This document shows, in pieces, positions 18,194 through 27,376 of a stretch of DNA of 64,000 nt. Under the pieces are notes generated by a model. It made no database searches. It saw nothing but the letters and a program-made list of their open reading frames with translations, and was not told where the DNA came from. The DNA is taken from the NCBI GenBank assembly GCA_944392125.1, contig CALXVP010000003.1, forward strand, positions 1-64,000, written 5' to 3'. Source of the stretch: an uncultured Alphaproteobacteria bacterium. GTDB taxonomy: Bacteria > Pseudomonadota > Alphaproteobacteria > CAAHEQ01 > UBA3637. The position numbers were made by a program, and so were the translations under genes. Positions within the stretch are counted from its first letter, which is position 1; each line of letters begins with the position of its first letter.

Positions 18194-19045
18194 TTACTTA
18201 ACTACTTTTTGGTGAAAAACCGGAATTTTTAAAATTTTGATAACCCGATAACCCTTCGTAGTATCTTTTGTTTGATATATAAAACGAAAAAAATATCTTA
18301 ATCTTCCCATATATCCGATTCTTGTATTTTTATCAAATCCGTTGACTTTATAACCTTCGGCGCATACAACACTTCCAAACAGCCGTTCCAAAATATGTGC
18401 CAAAGTACCGTCTCTTACATGTCCATCCGTCATTGCAAAATCATCAAAATGAAATTTCTGAAATATCCTTTTTAAGAGTTTGCCTCGAACCATAAACATT
18501 GTTCCCGCCACAAAACATAACTCGGTGGGTATCTTATATCCCATTTCATTCAATAATTTTTTTACTTCTTGATCAAATTGAAACAATTTACTATGCTCTT
18601 TAACAATCAAATACTTTGATCCGATCATTCCTAAACGAGGATCATTTTGAAACGCCTCAATGTTTTTATGAAAAACAGATTCATCGCCCAACAATGAAGA
18701 AAACAATAATTCAAACCACATCGGCCTTGTCAACATACGATAATTAATGCTTGAATTAATTTTAGAAGTATTGTTTTTCGTATGTATTTTGATAATAATA
18801 TCATATCCCTCACAGTCTATATGATTCAGAAAATAAATAAACGGTGCCACATCATAACCTCTGTTTGGCACAACATAAAACAAAGTTTGTTCGTGAAAAG
18901 CTTTTATCTCTTCTTGCAGCAATTGATTATCGCGATTCATCGTCACATATAAATCATACGGCATATCAATATTTCTCAGGTAGTCCTTGATTGTTTCCCA
19001 CATATTTTCATAATAAATATGCAAATGAACAGCTATTTTATCCAT
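18194..19045 (-). CDS. Rhamnan synthesis protein F-like (RgpF domain)
   Basis: A 283-residue protein matching the RgpF family, which takes part in rhamnose-rich polysaccharide assembly. Visible family features are VHLHIYYENMWETIKDYL at the start, then VVPNRGYDVAPFIYFL, IIKIHTKN and a late FVAGTMFMVRGKLL. No signal peptide. It lies next to a family 2 glycosyltransferase on the same strand, separated by 213 bp, so both probably decorate a surface glycan. The polymer and the acceptor are unknown. Confidence 0.75.
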   Translation of the reverse strand: MDKIAVHLHIYYENMWETIKDYLRNIDMPYDLYVTMNRDNQLLQEEIKAFHEQTLFYVVPNRGYDVAPFIYFLNHIDCEGYDIIIKIHTKNNTSKINSSINYRMLTRPMWFELLFSSLLGDESVFHKNIEAFQNDPRLGMIGSKYLIVKEHSKLFQFDQEVKKLLNEMGYKIPTELCFVAGTMFMVRGKLLKRIFQKFHFDDFAMTDGHVRDGTLAHILERLFGSVVCAEGYKVNGFDKNTRIGYMGRLRYFFRFIYQTKDTTKGYRVIKILKIPVFHQKVVK

Positions 19046-19258
19046 TGATAATCCTTTCTGCCGATTTTATACTATGTTTTTTAACTACAACTTTCATACT
19101 CTTTTTCATTTTAATGCAGATAGTTTGCATCCAAAACAGCGTATCTGTTGTGAACAGCAGTTATCTTGGCCTCCGATATTATCACTTGATTTTCCATTAT
19201 AATAAATCAAAATCGAATCAATATTCACACCAAATCTTACCGGCTAAAATAATACCTT

Positions 19259-20116
19259 TTACGCCACACACTCTTTTACTTTAATCGTTAAAAACGGAAT
19301 ATATTTTAACACGCCCTTATATATGTAACCGGTTGTTCTAAACTTCGCAACGGGAATTATATTAAATAATTTAACACGTGCAATACACGGCACTTCGTCG
19401 CAAACCTTTTTCCAGATATCGGGATGATCATGCCGAACAAAAGCGTGAATTTTTTCCGTTGCACATTTCATTTTTTCTTTCTGAACCTGGCTTGTCTGCA
19501 TATCGTGCATACGGTAGAGTATCAGCGTCTCCGGGATATTATAAAATTTTGTTTTGCCGATTAAACGCGCCCACAAAGCATAATCTTCGGCAGGCGTAAA
19601 TTCTTCTTCATATTCGATGTTGTTATCTTTTAATACGGAAGCTCTGATCATGGATGAGGGATGATGAACGGCGCACCCCATCATAAGCGCATTTTCAATC
19701 AAATCCGAAGAAACGGGCTTTTTTGTAATTTTATTTTTATTTAACAATCCGAAAAATGAACCGCACACGCCAACTTCGGGATGCGAATCTAAATAAGCAA
19801 CCTGTTTTTCAAAACGCATGGGCAAAGAAACATCATCATGATCAAACACGGCAAAATATTCCCCTTTTGCCATTTTCATCAATTTATTACGTGATTTACT
19901 GATACCCATATTTTTTTCATTTTTTGCGTAAACAATGCGCGGATCATTGTATGATGAAACAATCTCATCTAAATGGGTATTATCAGGACTATCATTTAAA
20001 ATCAGCAATTCAAAATTTTGAAAGGTTTGCGCCAAAATACTTTCTATTGCTTCACGAAGAAATTTCTCATTTGTATTATAAATCGGCATTAACACGGAAA
20101 CTTTTACGGGTGTCAT
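19259..20116 (-). CDS. Family 2 glycosyltransferase
   Basis: Nucleotide-sugar-dependent transferase with a GT-A fold, 285 residues. N-terminal VSVLMPIYNTNEKFLREAI and FELLILNDSPD bind the nucleotide sugar; VFDHDDVSLP contains the D-x-D metal site (about residue 90), and a later TPAEDYALWARL carries the E-D-Y/W acceptor-side motif typical of GT2. It is soluble, without membrane helices. It likely acts in cell-surface glycan synthesis with the RgpF-like neighbour. The 213-bp gap between the two (19046-19258) shows no gene. Confidence 0.88.
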   Translation of the reverse strand: MTPVKVSVLMPIYNTNEKFLREAIESILAQTFQNFELLILNDSPDNTHLDEIVSSYNDPRIVYAKNEKNMGISKSRNKLMKMAKGEYFAVFDHDDVSLPMRFEKQVAYLDSHPEVGVCGSFFGLLNKNKITKKPVSSDLIENALMMGCAVHHPSSMIRASVLKDNNIEYEEEFTPAEDYALWARLIGKTKFYNIPETLILYRMHDMQTSQVQKEKMKCATEKIHAFVRHDHPDIWKKVCDEVPCIARVKLFNIIPVAKFRTTGYIYKGVLKYIPFLTIKVKECVA

Positions 20117-20319
20117 CTAAAATCCTTTTGTTTATATCTTAATAAAAAGCTACCTGGTGGCGTCATTATATTTGTAGAAGCGCCGAAAGTCAATCAATAA
20201 AAAATGATTCATTAAATTATATAAAATACAATAAGTTAAAATGGATAAATTATTATAGTAAAAGACACACAAGCAACCTCTTTTGTCTTAAGTAAATAGC
20301 CGGGCGAATCAAAGCACAA

Positions 20320-20353
20320 AAAAGGACTTTCACAAAGAATGAAAGTCCTTTAA
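20320..20353 (-). terminator. Terminator of tRNA-Leu(TAA)
   Basis: Perfect 11-bp stem AAAGGACTTTC / GAAAGTCCTTT with a 9-nt loop, followed on the minus strand by TTTTTTG, immediately downstream of the tRNA. Confidence 0.85.
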
Positions 20354-20354
20354 A

Positions 20355-20443
20355 TGGTGCGGAAAGCCGGGGTCGAACCGGCACGGGAGCAAAGTCCCAA
20401 CAGATTTTAAGTCTGTTGCGTCTACCAATTCCGCCATATCCGC
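20355..20443 (-). tRNA. tRNA-Leu (anticodon TAA)
   Basis: An 89-nt type II tRNA including the encoded CCA. The acceptor stem starts GCGGATA, the anticodon loop is CTTAAAA (anticodon TAA, decoding UUA), a variable arm follows, and the T loop is GTTCGAC. One mismatch is seen in the acceptor stem. Confidence 0.95.
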
Positions 20444-20466
20444 ATTATCAGTAGATGATGTTCGTC

Positions 20467-20495
20467 ACTTTACCCGAAAATTTTCTGCTCGTCAA
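20467..20495 (-). promoter_or_regulatory. Promoter of tRNA-Leu(TAA)
   Basis: Minus-strand TTGACG (20490-20495), 17-bp spacer, TAAAGT (20467-20472), ending about 24 bp before the tRNA. Confidence 0.65.
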
Positions 20496-20601
20496 GTCTT
20501 TTTTTGCGTATTTTGCATTTTTTTTTGATATTGAAAATAACGCTTGCGAAAATCTTTTGTTTTGTGCTACTCTACCCTAAACTTTTTTAAGGAGCCAAAC
20601 T

Positions 20602-21747
20602 ATGGATGAATTTGATAAAATCAGAGAAATTTCAGAAGATTTAACACATCGGCGTGAACCGACTTTTACCCAATTCGGAAAATCTCCCGCCACTTCCCAA
20701 CAACAGCCAACGCAACAAACACCGTTCGGCGGTTCCGAATCGTCCGAGAGTATATCACATCCTCTTGACAATACCCAACGGATGAATAACATTCATTCAT
20801 TTTTGACTCAACCCGCAAGCTCAAATACATCCGCCGATTCGAGTACCGGTTTCAATCCGTTGCATGATTCGCCGGGTGATGAAATTGATTTTTCGGATAT
20901 GGATCCGGTTCATGAAAAACCATTTGCTTCCATGAAATTACATCTCATCGGTATTACCGTATTCGCGGGAATTTTAGGTATTGCCCTCGCCGGCTTTTTC
21001 TTTTGGGGCGGTGAACAAGATAGCATAGATGAAATCGTAACCATTACAACGGCTCCCGAAGTGATTAAAGAATTACCCGAACAGTCCGGTGGCATGAATA
21101 TCCCTAATCAAGATAAGCTGGTGTATAATCGGATTCGCTCCGATAATGTAACAACCAAGGTTGAAAGCCTATTTCCCGAACCGGAAAAACCTGTTATGCC
21201 ACAGATTTTGAATATAGAAGAAAATTCGCCCGATACGGAATTTGTGAATATGGAGAATGTTAAAGCCATCAACCCGCTGGACGAACCGGCCAAACCGCAA
21301 GCGGTCCGCTCCGAGTCGGCGCCTGCATCCGCACCTGCAACTTCTACCGATACGGCCAAGGAATCTACACCGCAAAAAACCGTTCAGGCTTCCGAGACAC
21401 CGAAAGCTGACGTGTTGCCGTTAAAGCAGGAATCTTCCCGCACCGCGAGTGCTCCAAAAGAATCCAAACAGCCAACGATAAAAGAAGCTAAAAAGGCAGG
21501 AAATGTCTGGCGTGTGCAGTTGTTCGCCTCAAATAATAAGTCGGCCATTGAAAAAGCTTGGAAGCGCATTTTAAAAGCACATAATGCGTTATTATCGGAT
21601 ATGTCTTACACCATTGAATCCGCACAAATCAAAGGGAAAGGCACTTTTTATCGGTTAAAAGTCGGGCAATTTTCATCACGCGATATGGCTGCCTCACTTT
21701 GCGCGAAACTCAAAGCGCGGAAGCAAGATTGTGTGCCGGCTAAATAA
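20602..21747 (+). CDS. SPOR-domain membrane protein
   Basis: A bitopic cell-envelope protein of 381 residues. The first ~110 residues are Ser/Gln/Pro-rich and presumably cytoplasmic; one membrane helix follows (about 113-136, LHLIGITVFAGILGIALAGFF). A long Pro/Ala/Glu-rich periplasmic linker then leads to a C-terminal SPOR domain (about 300-378: VWRVQLFASNNKSAIEKAW...YRLKVGQFSSRDMAASLC). SPOR domains bind denuded septal peptidoglycan, so a role in cell division is likely. AAGGAG precedes the start. Confidence 0.88.
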   Translation: MDEFDKIREISEDLTHRREPTFTQFGKSPATSQQQPTQQTPFGGSESSESISHPLDNTQRMNNIHSFLTQPASSNTSADSSTGFNPLHDSPGDEIDFSDMDPVHEKPFASMKLHLIGITVFAGILGIALAGFFFWGGEQDSIDEIVTITTAPEVIKELPEQSGGMNIPNQDKLVYNRIRSDNVTTKVESLFPEPEKPVMPQILNIEENSPDTEFVNMENVKAINPLDEPAKPQAVRSESAPASAPATSTDTAKESTPQKTVQASETPKADVLPLKQESSRTASAPKESKQPTIKEAKKAGNVWRVQLFASNNKSAIEKAWKRILKAHNALLSDMSYTIESAQIKGKGTFYRLKVGQFSSRDMAASLCAKLKARKQDCVPAK

Positions 21748-22048
21748 AGGAGCGCTTAAAGAGGCAGTTGCTATCTAATTTTTCAGAAGCAACCGCAATG
21801 CAATTCTTTTTGAGGCAGATGAATGCGTATAAAATGGTTTATGTGATACGGCAAAAGGCATTTTGAGCATTTAAGAGGCTCAACGGTAGATACCTTGCCG
21901 AGTGAATTATCGGCAAAGCAACCTACGGCAAAGACGAGTGCATTATGGAAGAATAAATTGGGTGGCGTAGAGAAGTAAAAACAAAAGCGCAACCGCTAAA
22001 TAGCAATGAATAAAGGATAACGGATTAAAGAATAAAGGATAAAACGAA
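21748..22048 (+). other. Intergenic region without a supported gene
   Basis: About 300 bp between the SPOR gene and the site-2 protease. A 69-codon minus-strand frame exists but has no ribosome binding site and no recognisable content. Two AATAAAGGATAA repeats lie just before the downstream start codon and supply its AAGGA ribosome binding site. I see no hairpin terminator or RNA gene. Confidence 0.5.
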
Positions 22049-22717
22049 ATGGCATTGAGTGAAATCATTTATAATCTGACAACTTGGATATTCCCTTTGT
22101 TGCTAACGATAGTATTGCATGAAGTGGCTCACGGGGTCGTTGCCTATCAGTTCGGTGATTCTACGGCAAAGCGCGCCGGTCGACTAACCTTAAATCCGTT
22201 GGATCATATTGATTTATACGGCACGATTATTATTCCGGCATTTTTATTGATTGTGCAAGCCCCTATTTTATTCGGTTGGGCAAAACCGGTTCCCGTTAAT
22301 TTTAATGCCTTAAATAATCCAAAACGAGATATGGGGATTGTTGCGTTGGCAGGCCCTGTTGCAAATTTTGTATTAGCCATTTTATTCGCCGTTATCGGAA
22401 AGTTCTTGCTGATGATGTTGCCCGACGGGATTCCGTTGACACGATGGGTTTTTGATAATATGCGCAACGGTATCGGGCTATCCTTAATTATCGGGATATT
22501 TAATTTACTGCCGATTTTACCACTTGACGGCGGTAGAATTGTTGCCTCCGTGTTACCGACGCGATATAGTGAAATTTATCAACGCAGTGAGCCGTATGGA
22601 TTTATGATTTTGCTGGGGTTATTATTTATTTTACCGCTTATCGGAATCAATCCGATACAATGGTTTATCGGCACACTTTACCCTTATTTTGCCGGCATGG
22701 TAGAAATTTTTCTCTAA
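22049..22717 (+). CDS. Site-2 protease family protein (peptidase M50)
   Basis: Integral-membrane metalloprotease of 222 residues. The zinc-binding HEVAH is in the first helix (about residues 24-28) and the third-ligand motif is PLDGGR near residue 157, as expected for the group of small, PDZ-less M50 proteins. About five hydrophobic segments span the membrane. It lacks PDZ domains, so it differs from RseP. The substrate is unknown. Confidence 0.9.
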   Translation: MALSEIIYNLTTWIFPLLLTIVLHEVAHGVVAYQFGDSTAKRAGRLTLNPLDHIDLYGTIIIPAFLLIVQAPILFGWAKPVPVNFNALNNPKRDMGIVALAGPVANFVLAILFAVIGKFLLMMLPDGIPLTRWVFDNMRNGIGLSLIIGIFNLLPILPLDGGRIVASVLPTRYSEIYQRSEPYGFMILLGLLFILPLIGINPIQWFIGTLYPYFAGMVEIFL

Positions 22718-22832
22718 CATTTGCGTTATATAACCAACCCACATCATCATACACAATCCTTATACAGAACGCAAAAACGCTACCGATTTGATAAAGAGAT
22801 TATATAACTTCCTAAAAATTTTAAGAATTATT

Positions 22833-22861
22833 TTGACAATGCCTTAAAAATGAGGTATAAT
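22833..22861 (+). promoter_or_regulatory. Consensus promoter of the poly-G-interrupted gene
   Basis: Exact TTGACA (22833-22838) and exact TATAAT (22856-22861) with a 17-bp spacer. The spacer resembles that of the promoter at 24349-24377 (both contain AA-GCCT-AAAAAT-type sequence). Confidence 0.9.
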
Positions 22862-22908
22862 AGCATTTATAAGTGTTTTTCAAAACTGAATTGCAAGGAG
22901 ATTTGGAA

Positions 22909-24242
22909 ATGGCTTCGACACGGCAACAAACAAACTCGGGTAAACAAGATATTTCTGCCGGAACGGAAGAACTGAAAAATCTTTTAAATCAGATTGAAGT
23001 GCTTTCTGCCCAAGCCAAGGGGGGGGGGAACAAGATGTTACTGAGCGCACGAGCGAGATAATCGCTCAAATTGCCGGGCTTAATCTGCCGAATGATGTTC
23101 TAAGAAAAGAAATAAGTAAAGCGTCGCCGGCCGTGATTAAAACGCTTAAAGAGAGTTGGTCATCCAAAAAAAGTTCAAAATCTTACAGTGATACACCGCC
23201 CTATATTGCACTGGCGCAGTATAGCGCGGAAGAAAAGCGATTGAAAGAATTGCGAGCCGTTTTTGCATCTGAAGAAGCAATACGCGAAAAATACTTGGAA
23301 CCTCTTAAGAAGAGCATGGAAAACACTTTGATCCTCATGGACGATTACACTAAAAATCCGCCCCAAACATCGGAGGAGAAAGAGAAGAGGCTTGAGGGTA
23401 TTACAAATTCAACAACCCAAACTGCAAAAGAAGCTGCAATTGCATACAATGACGCACAAGCAGTCATAAAGGATCCAAAAGCATCCCCAGAGGAAAAACA
23501 AAAGGCGCTAGGTCTTGCATCCACTGCTGTTATTTCCTGTGCCGCTATTATGAACAAAGCAATTGCTACCGGTAATGAGAATGTAAGGAATGCAGTGAGG
23601 ACAGGATTGGGTGGTGTACATATGTCACCTGAGATGCTTAAAGAAATTAAGGAAAGTTTGGATATTGGATCTACAGCACGTAAGGCGGGTGAACGACTAC
23701 GTAAAAATTTTAATGGATCAAATGTATTCAAAAAAGCAGTTAACCCGGCGATCCCAAGAAAAGGAACACGTCTGAGTGATGATAACCTCCCAAAGGGTTC
23801 TGGCAAAAAAACAACCGCCCCAGTTAGTGATCCACCGAAAGATCAAGATAAAACTAGAAACAGTATTGGCTCAAGAGAAATAATTTCAAGTATAGCTAAT
23901 GATGCAATTGCTCAAGCCCAGAAAATATATCGTGATGCCAAACTATCCCTTGAAAAACCTAATGACAGCAATGACGGTATGACTACAAATATGTTCGGCA
24001 CCGCAAAAGGAATAGATGCACAGCCGGCTGAGACATCATCTGGGCTTAACCAACTCCTTGCCTCCGCTCAGGATAGCTCATCGCAAAGCAAGGGTGCCGA
24101 TGAGAACGACGTTGCCACAGACATAAATTCACCGAGAACTCCATCCTCTGTCAAGAATCAGTTAGCACAACACGCTCACAAAGAAGATGAAACTGCAATT
24201 TATGGCTACAATATGTTTAATCAGGTAGAACGCTCTGCATAG
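22909..24242 (+). pseudogene. Unknown helical protein, frame interrupted at a G10 tract (possibly phase-variable)
   Basis: Family not recognised. The ATG at 22909 has AAGGAG eight bases upstream, but the frame runs only 51 codons to a TAA at 23059-23061. A second frame continues from the G tract at 23019-23028 to 24242. Joining them at the G run gives a ~444-residue helical protein whose N-terminal ~150 residues align with the paralogue at 24418-25434 (EELKNLLNQIEVLSAQAK versus KELRTLLSEIESLYMGAK, then KSMENTLILMDDY versus KQTVEIRDKMYGRF). A tract of 8 or 11 G would restore the frame; 10 is OFF. No signal peptide. The part after about 23380 uses AGG/AGA arginine codons unlike its surroundings. 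A sequencing or assembly error in the homopolymer remains possible. Confidence 0.75.
23019..23028 (+). repeat. Homopolymeric G10 tract inside a coding sequence
   Basis: Ten consecutive G in a strongly AT-rich region, exactly where the reading frame shifts. Such tracts are classic slipped-strand mispairing sites in contingency genes. Confidence 0.9.
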
Positions 24243-24348
24243 CAACTCAAAGAGCGCTGAATACTTTGCTCATCGCCCACATAAATCACGGTGAATTATA
24301 TGTGTATTCCTTTTTTCAATGATAAAAAACAAAATCGGGAAGAATGCT

Positions 24349-24377
24349 TTGACAACGCCTCAAAAATAGTGTATAAT
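24349..24377 (+). promoter_or_regulatory. Consensus promoter of the 24418-25434 gene
   Basis: Exact TTGACA (24349-24354), 17-bp spacer, exact TATAAT (24372-24377), arranged like the promoter of the upstream paralogue. Confidence 0.9.
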
Positions 24378-24417
24378 TTTGCTTATGGTGTATATCTGAA
24401 TTCTTATCGGAGGATTT

Positions 24418-25434
24418 ATGGTTGAACGGATGAAAGCAGATTTAAAAGAGTCAAAACAGGTTGACGCCAAAGACTATGGGCCGGCATTAAAAGAACTCAG
24501 AACCTTGTTGAGCGAAATCGAATCGCTTTATATGGGAGCAAAAGATAAGTCAACCCTTCAAAAATCCATCAGTTTAATGGGGCAAATTTCCGCACTGGAT
24601 TTGCCCATAGAAATGAAAATTGCCGAAATCACGAAAGCCCCCAAACTTGTAACTGAGGGATTAAAGAAAACATGGGCAATTTCAAAATCTTCCAAAACGT
24701 TTACGGGCCCTGCCCCACGGGCTATTATGGCTCAATTTCAATCTAATTCAGGTGATTATATTATCTTAACGCCTGATATAATGTCGGCATTGTTATCTGA
24801 TAAAGGCATGAATAAACGTTATATAGAGCCATTGAAACAAACGGTTGAAATTCGGGATAAAATGTATGGACGCTTCGTTCATCGCCCCTGTCGTAATGAA
24901 ACTGAAGCCCTTAACATCGTTCAAGAGATGGATGCCGCGGCGGTAAAAGGGCGTCAGAATTTTACATCCGGCTGTATAGAACTTTCCAAATTGATGAAAG
25001 ATCCTCGTATAGGTCCCGAAGAAAAGGAGAGAATACAAAAATATTTTCAACATGTTATAAATCATGCGCAAATTATGAATAAAAAGCTGGATGATCGTAT
25101 TAAGATTGCCGAAGAAAAACTCAAAACAGCAACCGGACCCGAACGAATTGTCTTATTGGGATATTTAAGAAATTTGAACATTGATAAAGGTCTGACGGAT
25201 GCCGTTTTAGAGCGTGGCAAAGCCAACGGTGTTATACCGCAAAAGTTAGCCGTTGCTCTGCATCCGCTCAAAAAGAAAACGGGCATTGCCAAACGGCAAG
25301 GATTAAAAATGCGCCAAGATATGTTGGGGTTACTTGAAAAATACGGCACAAGTATTTCTGCCGATACAGAGGCAAACGAAACTGCAAATAATCAATCAGC
25401 CCTTTATATGCAAACACGTGAAAGTGCTCGCTGA
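24418..25434 (+). CDS. Unknown helical protein, paralogue of the 22909-24242 gene
   Basis: No known family. The 338-residue, Lys/Glu-rich, almost wholly helical product lacks a signal peptide, membrane helices and cysteine pairs. It aligns with the interrupted neighbour over its first ~150 residues and again around ASTAVISCAAIMNKAI / KYFQHVINHAQIMNKKL; both end in short tails (ALYMQTRESAR versus IYGYNMFNQVERSA). The ATG has GGAGG upstream. A strong promoter and a tandem duplication suggest an abundant cytoplasmic or secreted protein. A secretion substrate is possible but unsupported. Confidence 0.75.
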   Translation: MVERMKADLKESKQVDAKDYGPALKELRTLLSEIESLYMGAKDKSTLQKSISLMGQISALDLPIEMKIAEITKAPKLVTEGLKKTWAISKSSKTFTGPAPRAIMAQFQSNSGDYIILTPDIMSALLSDKGMNKRYIEPLKQTVEIRDKMYGRFVHRPCRNETEALNIVQEMDAAAVKGRQNFTSGCIELSKLMKDPRIGPEEKERIQKYFQHVINHAQIMNKKLDDRIKIAEEKLKTATGPERIVLLGYLRNLNIDKGLTDAVLERGKANGVIPQKLAVALHPLKKKTGIAKRQGLKMRQDMLGLLEKYGTSISADTEANETANNQSALYMQTRESAR

Positions 25435-25532
25435 CGGATTGTATCAAATCCAAAAAGCGAGAACAAATCGGAACGTTCGGTTATATATTGCTAAATAATA
25501 TATTTGCGCAAATCAGTGTAACGTTTCCGTAG

Positions 25533-25576
25533 AAAAAAGTTTGATAAAGATGTTTCTGCGGTTTCAGACTTTTTTC
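25533..25576 (+). terminator. Probable terminator after the paralogue pair
   Basis: Inverted repeat AAAAAAGTtTGA / TCAgACTTTTTT with a 19-nt loop and a U-rich end, about 100 bp after the stop. The rest of 25435-25681 shows no gene. Confidence 0.55.
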
Positions 25577-25681
25577 ATGCGTCGGTTTAAATTTATCCTG
25601 CATTACGCTATTTTTTAAAATTAATAAATTGACGAATATGAAAGAATATATTATCCTTATCACAAGGAAAGAAATTAAAAA

Positions 25682-26557
25682 ATGCTAACACCGCAAGAAG
25701 CCAATGACTATGCGATTGTTAAAAAGGCAATTCGCAGGTGCAAACCGAATATCTCTGTTTTTCGGATTGAAAAGACGTTTGGAAAAGAAAACTACACGTA
25801 TTTTGTAAACAATTCACTTGTTGTTCGCTTTTTTAAAAATCCTTTCATTGAAAAAGAAGTTGTCAACCAACAAAAAGCATTGGAATTTTTAAAACCCAGA
25901 CTGCCGTTTCATATTCCGACGTTTGAAATTTCCTACGGGGATTTTCAGAATGCCCCGCTCACGATGACTCTTTCACCGCGTATTACGGGAACCTGTATCG
26001 GCATATCCGATTTTCGCACGCTGAGTCTTTCGCGCAAAAAATATATTTTTGACCAGTTAAGCGATTTTATGCACGCTTTACACGGCATACCCAAAAATGA
26101 ATGGCAAAATTTATCCATTCGTCCGCAAAAATGGCATATTACCAAACGGGTTAATAAATTACCGTTTGTCAACTCGCTGATTAACCGTGTATTTTCATAT
26201 TTTCCGAATGAGAATTGTTTAACCCATAATGATTTGCACCCCGGCAATTTTAATGTTAATTCATCTTTTCAGATAACCGGCGTTTTTGATTTTGATACAC
26301 TTGCTTACGGCAACAGAACAACCGAATGTTCGCTCTTTCCTGCCTATTCATATCGTGATTGCTGTATGCTAAAAAACAGCTACGAACAAAAATCAAGCGA
26401 TACACTTCAAAAGTTTAAATCAGCCCTCCTGCTCCGAGCACTTTTTGCGCTTGCCTACATCGGCCCTCAAAAAGATTACTTTCCCTTTCCGCAAATTATC
26501 ACGCACACGGGGAAAGATATTTTAAATCAACATATTTTTTCACATGTGCGTGAATAA
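25682..26557 (+). CDS. APH/choline-kinase-like phosphotransferase
   Basis: A kinase-fold protein of 291 residues. The catalytic loop THNDLHPGNFNV (about residue 180) and the metal-binding FDFDTLAYG (about 202) match the aminoglycoside phosphotransferase superfamily; a short N-lobe with VVRFF precedes them. Substrate not inferable: similar proteins act on sugars, choline, homoserine or drugs, and a resistance role is not implied. It ends 12 bp from the convergent zupT. Confidence 0.8.
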   Translation: MLTPQEANDYAIVKKAIRRCKPNISVFRIEKTFGKENYTYFVNNSLVVRFFKNPFIEKEVVNQQKALEFLKPRLPFHIPTFEISYGDFQNAPLTMTLSPRITGTCIGISDFRTLSLSRKKYIFDQLSDFMHALHGIPKNEWQNLSIRPQKWHITKRVNKLPFVNSLINRVFSYFPNENCLTHNDLHPGNFNVNSSFQITGVFDFDTLAYGNRTTECSLFPAYSYRDCCMLKNSYEQKSSDTLQKFKSALLLRALFALAYIGPQKDYFPFPQIITHTGKDILNQHIFSHVRE

Positions 26558-26569
26558 TACATATTTGAA

Positions 26570-27376
26570 TTAAAATAAAATCAAACTCAATCCCATCACA
26601 TACATGCCGACAAACAAACCCCACATGGTTTGATGATGTTTGCCATAACGCCGTGCGGCCGGCAATAACTCATCTAATGAAATATACACCATAATTCCGG
26701 CAATGGCTGCAAAAACAAATCCCATTAACGCCTCCGAGATAAACGGGCGCAAAAATAAATACCCGATAACGGCACCCAAGGGTTCTGCAAGCCCCGAAAG
26801 GAAAGAATAAATAAATGCTTTTTTTCGGCATCCCGTTGCATAATATATCGGCACCGAAACGGCAATTCCTTCGGGGATATTATGCAAGGCAACGGCAAAA
26901 GCAATCGGATACGCGAGCTCCTTAGCCTGTGTTGCGGAAATAAAAGTTGCAATTCCTTCGGGAAAATTATGCAAAGCCAGCGCACCGGCCGTAAAAAAAC
27001 CGATACGCAATAAGCGATACGGTTGATTCCGCTCTTTTTTCAAAGCTTGCATTTCGGATTTATCTTTACGAAATTCATGCGGATTATCCGTATTCGGAAT
27101 CAAAACATCAATACATGCCGTTAAAACAATGCCCATAAAAAAAGCACTTAAAGCTAAAAAATCCGCATAGGGCATTTGTTGCGAACGAAAAAGATTTTCA
27201 GCCGTCGGCAATAATTCGGAAAAAGAAACAAATATCATCACTCCTGCCGAAAATGAAAGGGTTAAAGCCAAAAATTTAGTTTGTCCGCGCGGGGCAAAAA
27301 AGGCAATACACGAGCCGATACCCGTTGCCAAACCGGCCAATAAAGTGAGGAAAAAGGCAAAACCGATATGTTCCAT
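26570..27376 (-). CDS. zupT: ZIP-family divalent metal transporter
   Basis: Inner-membrane importer of zinc and other divalent cations, 268 residues with eight predicted helices. The two metal-site helices carry ALHNFPEGIATF and ALHNIPEGIAVS, the family signature, and GLAEPLGA follows. The loop between helices 3 and 4 is short and charged. The start ATG at 27376 is supported by the hydrophobic first helix. No Zur-like operator was recognised in the 102 bp shared with the divergent msrAB gene. Confidence 0.93.
   Translation of the reverse strand: MEHIGFAFFLTLLAGLATGIGSCIAFFAPRGQTKFLALTLSFSAGVMIFVSFSELLPTAENLFRSQQMPYADFLALSAFFMGIVLTACIDVLIPNTDNPHEFRKDKSEMQALKKERNQPYRLLRIGFFTAGALALHNFPEGIATFISATQAKELAYPIAFAVALHNIPEGIAVSVPIYYATGCRKKAFIYSFLSGLAEPLGAVIGYLFLRPFISEALMGFVFAAIAGIMVYISLDELLPAARRYGKHHQTMWGLFVGMYVMGLSLILF

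Noticed and set aside
21783..21992. 69-codon minus-strand frame after the SPOR gene
   Set aside because: No ribosome binding site, no recognisable content, and it lies in an otherwise empty intergenic stretch.
23133..24242. Independent gene starting at 23133
   Set aside because: No ribosome binding site, and the paralogue alignment continues upstream across the G10 tract to the ATG at 22909, so it is the second part of one interrupted gene.
25682..26557. Antibiotic resistance gene for the APH-like kinase
   Set aside because: Only the general kinase-fold motifs are visible; no resemblance to a known resistance enzyme can be claimed.
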